DNA of 64,000 bases, taken from Dastarcus helophoroides. Lineage: Eukaryota > Arthropoda > Insecta > Coleoptera > Bothrideridae. The stretch's first letter is position 1. The number at the start of each line of letters is the position of its first letter. The DNA lies in NCBI GenBank assembly GCA_028583605.1, contig CM053331.1:31184177-31248176 (forward strand), written 5' to 3'. This document shows positions 59,173-64,000 of the stretch, piece by piece. The translations under genes and the position numbers were made by a program. Under the pieces are notes generated by a model that was not told where the DNA came from, searched no databases, and worked only from the letters and a program-made list of their open reading frames with translations.

Positions 59173-59576
59173 TATACACTTCCGACTTAAAGCCGCTGTC
59201 AGTCGTATAAGTATCCAAGAGAGTAAACCTCCATTGGGTGACTTGTAACTGACTTTTAACTGTTTATTACGCAAACATTTTTGCTACATGCTAATTCAAG
59301 CATTCTTCTCTGCTAAGATAATAAGCCTTGTATATACAAATATATACAAGTTTATTACGATGCAATTAAAATTTAATTTCATTAGAATCTAATAAAAAGT
59401 AGACTGCAATTGCAAAGTTCAGGTAGATGAGGCAAAGCTTGTATCAAAGGTTGCATCGCAACATCCATAGATACAAACGTCCTCGGCGTGACTTTACTTT
59501 CATCTAGTTTTAACAAATGACCAACTAAATGTTCTGTAATTAAACATTTAAACGTGCTTAAAAGTGAAAATATATA

Positions 59577-59637
59577 CAACCCCAACCATAGACTAGTTTC
59601 GGCCTTCCTTGGCCCCATCAGCATGGTACGGTGGTTG
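59577..59637 (-). ncRNA. Hammerhead-like motif, family 2, copy B
   Basis: Minus strand: same helix I with CTGATGG, GGCCAAGGAAGGCC, GAAACTAGTC. Helix II GGCC/GGCC is perfect. Only A9 is changed (CUGAUGG). The defects of copies A and B are at different positions, implying an active ancestor. Confidence 0.65.
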
Positions 59638-59770
59638 CATACACTTCCAACTTAAAGCCGCAATTGCAATCTAGTTTTCATTTGATTCTAATGAAATTAG
59701 ATTTTAATTGCATCGTAATAAACTTGTATGTATTCGTATATACAAGGCTTATTATCTCAGGTTTCTAATA

Positions 59771-59934
59771 ATAAATTACCTAAAATTTATTTTAGGTGGT
59801 TCTAAAAATGGCACCAAATTTTAGAAAATATTTTGGAGCTGGATTGGTAGAAAGAATAATATTGCTGGGCATAAAATTCCAGCCCTAGCATTCGGTTGTG
59901 TCCTCATCTTAACTAAACTATAAATGCAAAAGTG
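59771..59934. other. Spacer
   Basis: Short AT-rich stretch without features. Confidence 0.3.
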
Positions 59935-60062
59935 TGTTTGTCTGTCTTATTTGCTTCCGAGAACTAAATGACTGAAGCAATTTTGAAAAAAATCGTCATA
60001 GACATACCTTGCAAGGCATTATCGTCAATAGGATACGTTTTATCTCAGAAAGCTGTTCCAGA
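59935..60062 (+). repeat. Dispersed repeat family B, copy 2
   Basis: Reverse-complement homologue of 42640-42795 (see blocks there). It starts near TGCAAAAGTGTGTTTGTCTG, an end style common to short insect transposon-derived repeats. It may extend to ~60240. Confidence 0.5.
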
Positions 60063-61055
60063 TATTTCCAAACGGATACTATATCCAGAAAGACTAAATA
60101 ACCTTTTTATATGTTCTATGTGAACCTGACATACAATAGCATTATCTAACGGCAGGGCATAATTTTACGCTAATTTTGCACATTAGATTCCTCTAATATA
60201 ATATTTCATATAATGATCTAAGGTAATAGGGCACATCACATGATGATACCAACGAATTTGAACAAAATATCCTTCCGCAAGCTACATGAAGGGTCTACAT
60301 AGCTGATTAAGTAAGTCTTAGTGCATTTATCTTAAACTGATTTTATAAATGAGAAAGCATGTTTGATCGATAGCAGAATCCTCTCGCTATCTTGCAGCAG
60401 TCTACTATACCGGGCGCTCAATTAAAACCAGGGACAAATTTAAACATTGTAGCATAACAAATTAATCGGTAAACTTAACAAAATTAAGAATCATCTTTAA
60501 TATCGGACAGTTATTCCTTTAAGTTCTAAAGTCAATTTTTCATCTAATTCTGCAGACGAAGTGGTGGGTTATTACCCACTATTGCTAGTGCTTGATAAAT
60601 TTTACAAATCTCTCGTTGTGATATCAAAATATTAATATGAAGTAAAACATATTTAAATGGACAGTAGCTTCTATTAAAATGGATCAAGAAATAGCGCAAT
60701 ACACACAATCCCTCCAAAAATATTCTTTAGTTTTGGCCACCAACATGGAGAAAAGCACCATTACAAATTGCTAAAGTTTCCATTCCACCAACATTTTATC
60801 GTTCTCTATTATGTTTAACGAAGACATTTTTAAGTTTCCTGGCTGTTTATCTGCTTGTTTCCATTGTGCAAATTTCTGTTCAATTTAACACCTAACATTT
60901 TTTCCCGAAGAAACTTCGATATTTCACTGTCACTCGTAAAAGTATAGTTATATAGGTTGAGGATCTCATCGTTTACAAATTATGTAATAACTACATTTGA
61001 GATAAATGTCACTATTTGGAAGATATTTGTAACAAACTGATTTTCGTTACCTTTG
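60063..61055. other. AT-rich spacer, nothing recognised
   Basis: Unique AT-rich sequence; no frame, hairpin or terminus that I can support. Confidence 0.3.
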
Positions 61056-61304
61056 GAACGAACTGGTCCTTGATTATCTTCAAAAATTGTAATACAAATC
61101 TTGTCCCTTGCAACCAAGAAACATTCAAAACCCACCAAAGGTTGCTCTTACGCGCTCCGATAGCTAAGCTATCATCTTTAGAAATATACTCTCTAAAGAT
61201 CTCTCTGCAAATGATAGCTTGGCTATCGAAACGCGTTAGAATAACCTTTGTTGTGTTTTTTAATCTTTCTTGGTTTCAGGGGACAAAATTTGTATTTTAA
61301 TATT
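61056..61304. mobile_element. Penelope-like inverted pair, family 1, near full foldback
   Basis: Minus-oriented 3' terminus GGAACGAACTGGTCCTTG through the minus hammerhead (GCGCTCCGATAGC), then the plus copy TCTCTCTGCAAATGATAGC...GAAACGCGTTAGAATAACC and the family tail. The plus core reads CTGCAAA, so it is dead. Confidence 0.7.
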
Positions 61305-61652
61305 TATTATCGAATACAAATTTTAGCACAGTTTAAATAAAGTGTGAAAGTAGTCCCAAAACGTACCTACCTGCTAGAGAAAATCCTCTCAAGATAAGCT
61401 TAGCTGTTTCCAAGGTATTTCTCGACAGACGTAAAAATAAAATTGTAAAAGAGTTGTATGAGTTCCAATTCGATGTAAATATCTGTATCCGCATTAAATA
61501 AGTAACAACCAGAAGGTAAACTCTCGCTGGGCGATGCCGACAGCCGGTAACCTTGAATAGTTGTAAGAAGCTTTTTTACATAGGCGTACCGCACATAATT
61601 TCAATTATTGTGTTTTGATAATATTTGAGTAATTGTAGAAATTACTCACAGG
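61305..61652. other. AT-rich spacer
   Basis: Contains a slightly G+C-richer patch at ~61500-61590 with a 64-codon minus frame of no recognised family. Confidence 0.3.
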
Positions 61653-62360
61653 CAGTGGCGGCTCGTGACTAAAATTAATAGGGGTGCTGCTCCAGAAAAT
61701 TTTGAGCCTTTATTTTAAAATTATTCTAAAGAAAATAAATATGTTTAAAAAAAAAATTTTATTTTGAAACTTGATAAGATCCTAAAATAACAAAATCAAT
61801 ATTTTTTACATATTAAATGGTTACAGTTCAAACTTTCATTTAAAAGTAAAATCTATTCTTCTTGTTTTATTTATTTATTTAAACTAAGGAAATCTTTTTC
61901 AATCGAAAGCACTGGAAGGACATTTATTCTTTCTGATTTCATAGTGCTTCTTATAAAAGTTTTGATTTCTTTTTAGTGTTGAAAAGCAGTGTTCTGCCTC
62001 TGAAGTAGTAGGAATTGTCAAAAAGATTTTAATTAATTTTGTAATTTCACTAAAAACATCATCTAGATTATTTTCCAAGATAAATTTCATCAGATCAATT
62101 AATTTTCAATAATCATTAATATCAGACCTAGAATAAAATACTTTTAAGTCGTTTGAAAGTTTATCTTTGTCAATCATGGGATATGCATCAATGGTCAGTA
62201 CTATCCCTTCTGTGGGATGTTCATTCTTAAAAGCAGAGAAGCGCGTCTTGTCGAACAATTTAGCATCCATTAAATGATTAGTGGAAGAATATCTGTCCAA
62301 TATATCAACAATTATACAGTCACACACTTCTTTAGCTTCTGCCATGAGTGTTTTTGAAGG
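61653..62360 (-). pseudogene. hAT transposase C-terminal remnant with terminal repeat end
   Basis: On the minus strand, 62345-62106 reads AEAKEVCDCIIVDILDRYSS, then AKLFDKTRF and TIDAYPMIDKDKLSNDLKVFYSR. After a stop and frame change, 62090-61899 gives IKIFLTIPTTSEAEHCFSTLKRNQNF. The last segment is the hAT dimerisation motif (the family usually shows TS-A-ER-FS-LK). 61653 begins CAGTGGCGGCTCGTG, a hAT-type terminus, giving the 3' end. The N-terminal zinc finger and first catalytic Asp are missing; the 5' part is cut near 62360. It resembles the ZMYM/TTF-type hAT proteins common in insect genomes. Confidence 0.8.
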
Positions 62361-62833
62361 ATTCTAACTGCTTTAAATTTCTTAATTCTAAAATAGCAGT
62401 TTTTATCAAAGTAAAATAAACTGGGCATCGCAATTGCAAAAAAATTCAATGTTACAAAAAATACAGTCGAAAGCTCATGATTAAAATCGAAATTTAAAAA
62501 AATCTCCAAATTTATTTTAAACATTTTTATTGAAATTTAAAGGTAAAATTGACATTTCATATTCAAGTATTCGACAAAAGGTTAAAATTCGAGTATAAAT
62601 ACAAAATTTAAAAATAAATTTTTTTAAACAAAATTTATTTAATCTTTAATTAAGAAGATTATTGCATGACTTAAGGTAGGAAATTATTATTTTATTATTT
62701 ATCGTTATCTATTAATACGAGTTTAAAAATAAAAATGAATTATTTTTTATGAAATAATTCATGTTTGCAAAAACAAATTGTACTCAAAGGTTGTTACTTT
62801 TTCTGAAATAATTACATAAAACTTTTTTCTTAA
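62361..62833. other. AT-rich spacer
   Basis: Highly AT-rich, partly phrase-repeat. No gene seen. Confidence 0.35.
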
Positions 62834-63690
62834 GTAGGGGAGACTGGGGTATTCTGGACCACGGGGAATTGCGGACCAGCTTCATATTTTTTTCTCTAAT
62901 AATGGTTGATAGCTACAAATAACTGTCGTCCACTCGCCTCATGTTAAGTTTATTTTCCCTTCAGTACTCGACTTGTGTTCACGAACCCTTACGTAGCTTC
63001 GATACCAAATAGAATTGGGATACTTCGACATTTTTTTTTCACCTTAGAATTTTCTCTAATTTGACCACACACCAACTCATAATATTTGCGGAACATGAAG
63101 TTTTGCATGAAGTTTATATTGTGTTACCCATATGCTGCAATATTGTTAAAAATGACTTTCGGGGAATTACGGACCACTTTTGTCGTGGAATCATGGATCA
63201 CCCAATTCTTTACATTTCACAAGCTAATTTCGTGTATTTGATGCATATAAGTGATTATTCATGCAAATTTTCAGCACAGCATTATTTTTCGGCAATTTCT
63301 AATAGTTTTTTGGTAAAATAATAATTTCGTTTCAAACTGATTTTCATTGCCATTTGTCACGCCACTACACTTTGTTTCTCTTTCATAATAAATCTTTTGT
63401 ATCTGCATTCTGCATTCTGAATCAAACACAAGAAGTTTTTTCTACTACATTTTTCCATTTTTAATCGATTTATAAAGTGGTACGTAATTCCCCGACATTT
63501 TTCAAAATCGCAAAAATGCTATTTTTGCGCCAACTGTTATAAGTTGTATAATTTAATACAATTTGATCAAACTGTTGCGACCCAAAGAGAGATTATTAGT
63601 TGTACTACAAATTCAAGCTTTGAAATTTTCAAAAAAAAATATTTTTTTGCCACCTTTTAGCCAACATAAAAAGACCCCAGTCTCCCCTAC
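62834..63690. mobile_element. 857-bp TIR element with repeated GGGGAATT-CGGACCA motif
   Basis: Perfect 17-bp terminal inverted repeats GTAGGGGAGACTGGGGT (62834-62850) and ACCCCAGTCTCCCCTAC (63674-63690). Read one base further in, the ends abut TA, suggesting a Tc1/mariner-like target. Inside, GGGGAATTGCGGACCA (62869) and GGGGAATTACGGACCA (63161) repeat directly, and GGTACGTAATTCCCCG (63479) is an inverted version. An 86-codon + frame (63061-63321) has no transposase motif. Non-autonomous element. Confidence 0.75.
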
Positions 63691-64000
63691 ATTTATTAAA
63701 TTAATACTAATCCCAACTGACAAATAATATTTAAATGATATTAAATTAAATTAAATTATGCGTTCGATTCGCATTGCTTCGATTTCGCTCGCGGCGTTAC
63801 TTCGCCGGGAATGATAGTAACCGCAAGTTTTAGCGTAGTGCCGGGATAGTTGTAATGGCAGAGTTTAGCCGCTAGTCCAGTACGCCACGGTCAGTACTGC
63901 GGGAAGAGCAGTGCTTTTTCGCCTTTGCAGAAGCATATGAAGCTTTCTATGCGCGCAAACGTACAACGTTCAAATACCTCGTCGTTGAAACCGTGGAGCA
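63691..64000. other. Spacer then G+C-rich island cut by window end
   Basis: From ~63760 composition changes sharply to balanced and CpG-rich (TTTCGCTCGCGGCGTTACTTCGCCGGG). + frames are open for ~50 codons near the end, and a minus frame reads LHGFNDEVFERCTF, but none is recognised. It could be a transposon end or a host exon/regulatory element continuing beyond the window. Confidence 0.3.

Larger units (their letters stand above)
59052..59770 (-). mobile_element. Second Penelope-like family with hammerheads: two direct copies plus inverted arms
   Basis: ~59052-59206 and ~59516-59665 are direct repeats (~85% by eye) sharing ACCATAGACTAGTTTCG, GCATGGTACGGTGGTTG and ACTTAAAGCCGC. A separate ~100-bp inverted repeat links 59314-59410 with 59660-59762 (AATAAGCCTTGTATATAC, TTTATTACGATGCAATTAAA). 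Repeated hammerhead-bearing ends with inverted partners are the PLE pattern, though no endonuclease or RT remnant is visible, so the class is inferred from the ribozymes. Confidence 0.55.

Overview
The window looks like intergenic or intronic DNA from a repeat-rich, AT-rich arthropod genome, most likely an insect. A large-genome hymenopteran such as a gall wasp would fit the style, but that is a guess. There is no bacterial gene organisation, no intact host gene, no rRNA, no CRISPR array and no convincing tRNA. Almost every recognisable coding stretch is a decayed transposable element.

Layout. Much of 0.5-3.9, 9.05-13.45, 16.5-21.2, 21.7-22.2, 25.0-27.1, 29.8-30.5, 36.3-38.7 and 51-52 kb is a degenerate short-phrase low-complexity repeat built on phrases like TTTCGACTTTTTT / AAAATTT. 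It is T-rich on one strand and switches strand between domains. Inserted in and between these domains are: CR1/Jockey-like LINE remnants (4.1-5.65 kb on +, 45.05-47.6 kb on -); an RNase H-bearing LINE tail (28.2-29.5 kb on -); a nearly full-length but broken RTE-like LINE (47.6-50.05 kb on -); two mariner N-terminal remnants (8.7 and 22.8 kb); a hAT transposase remnant (61.65-62.35 kb); a pogo/Tigger-like remnant (55.2-55.8 kb); three related solo LTRs (15.6, 30.6, 34.4 kb); a 3.16-kb non-autonomous hAT-type element with a perfect 8-bp target duplication (35.6-38.8 kb); two TA-flanked TIR elements (53.7 and 62.8 kb); and a 424-bp miniature element with 47-bp direct terminal repeats (19.2 kb).

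The most distinctive system is a family of Penelope-like element (PLE) fragments at more than a dozen sites. Each carries a hammerhead ribozyme motif: CUGAAGA core, a GAUAGC/GCUAUC-type helix II, then GAAACGCGUU with a palindromic ACGCGU helix III. The fuller copies are inverted pairs with their 3' ends facing outward. One copy (40.5-41.0 kb) keeps the C-terminal GIY-YIG endonuclease coding region, which identifies the family. A second, sequence-unrelated family at 59.05-59.77 kb carries another hammerhead motif with a palindromic ACUAGU helix III and a GUC cleavage site.

A diverged tandem array with a period near 240 bp lies at 30.88-32.27 kb; its minus strand looks like degraded repeated coding sequence. 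Several islands of ordinary base composition (about 7.5, 15.1, 22.45, 24.2-24.8, 32.6, 41.1, 43.1, 53.2-53.6, 58.75 and 63.75-64.0 kb) stand out from the AT-rich background and are the likeliest host exons or conserved non-coding elements. The best exon candidate is a 63-bp phase-0 microexon on the minus strand at 53469-53531.
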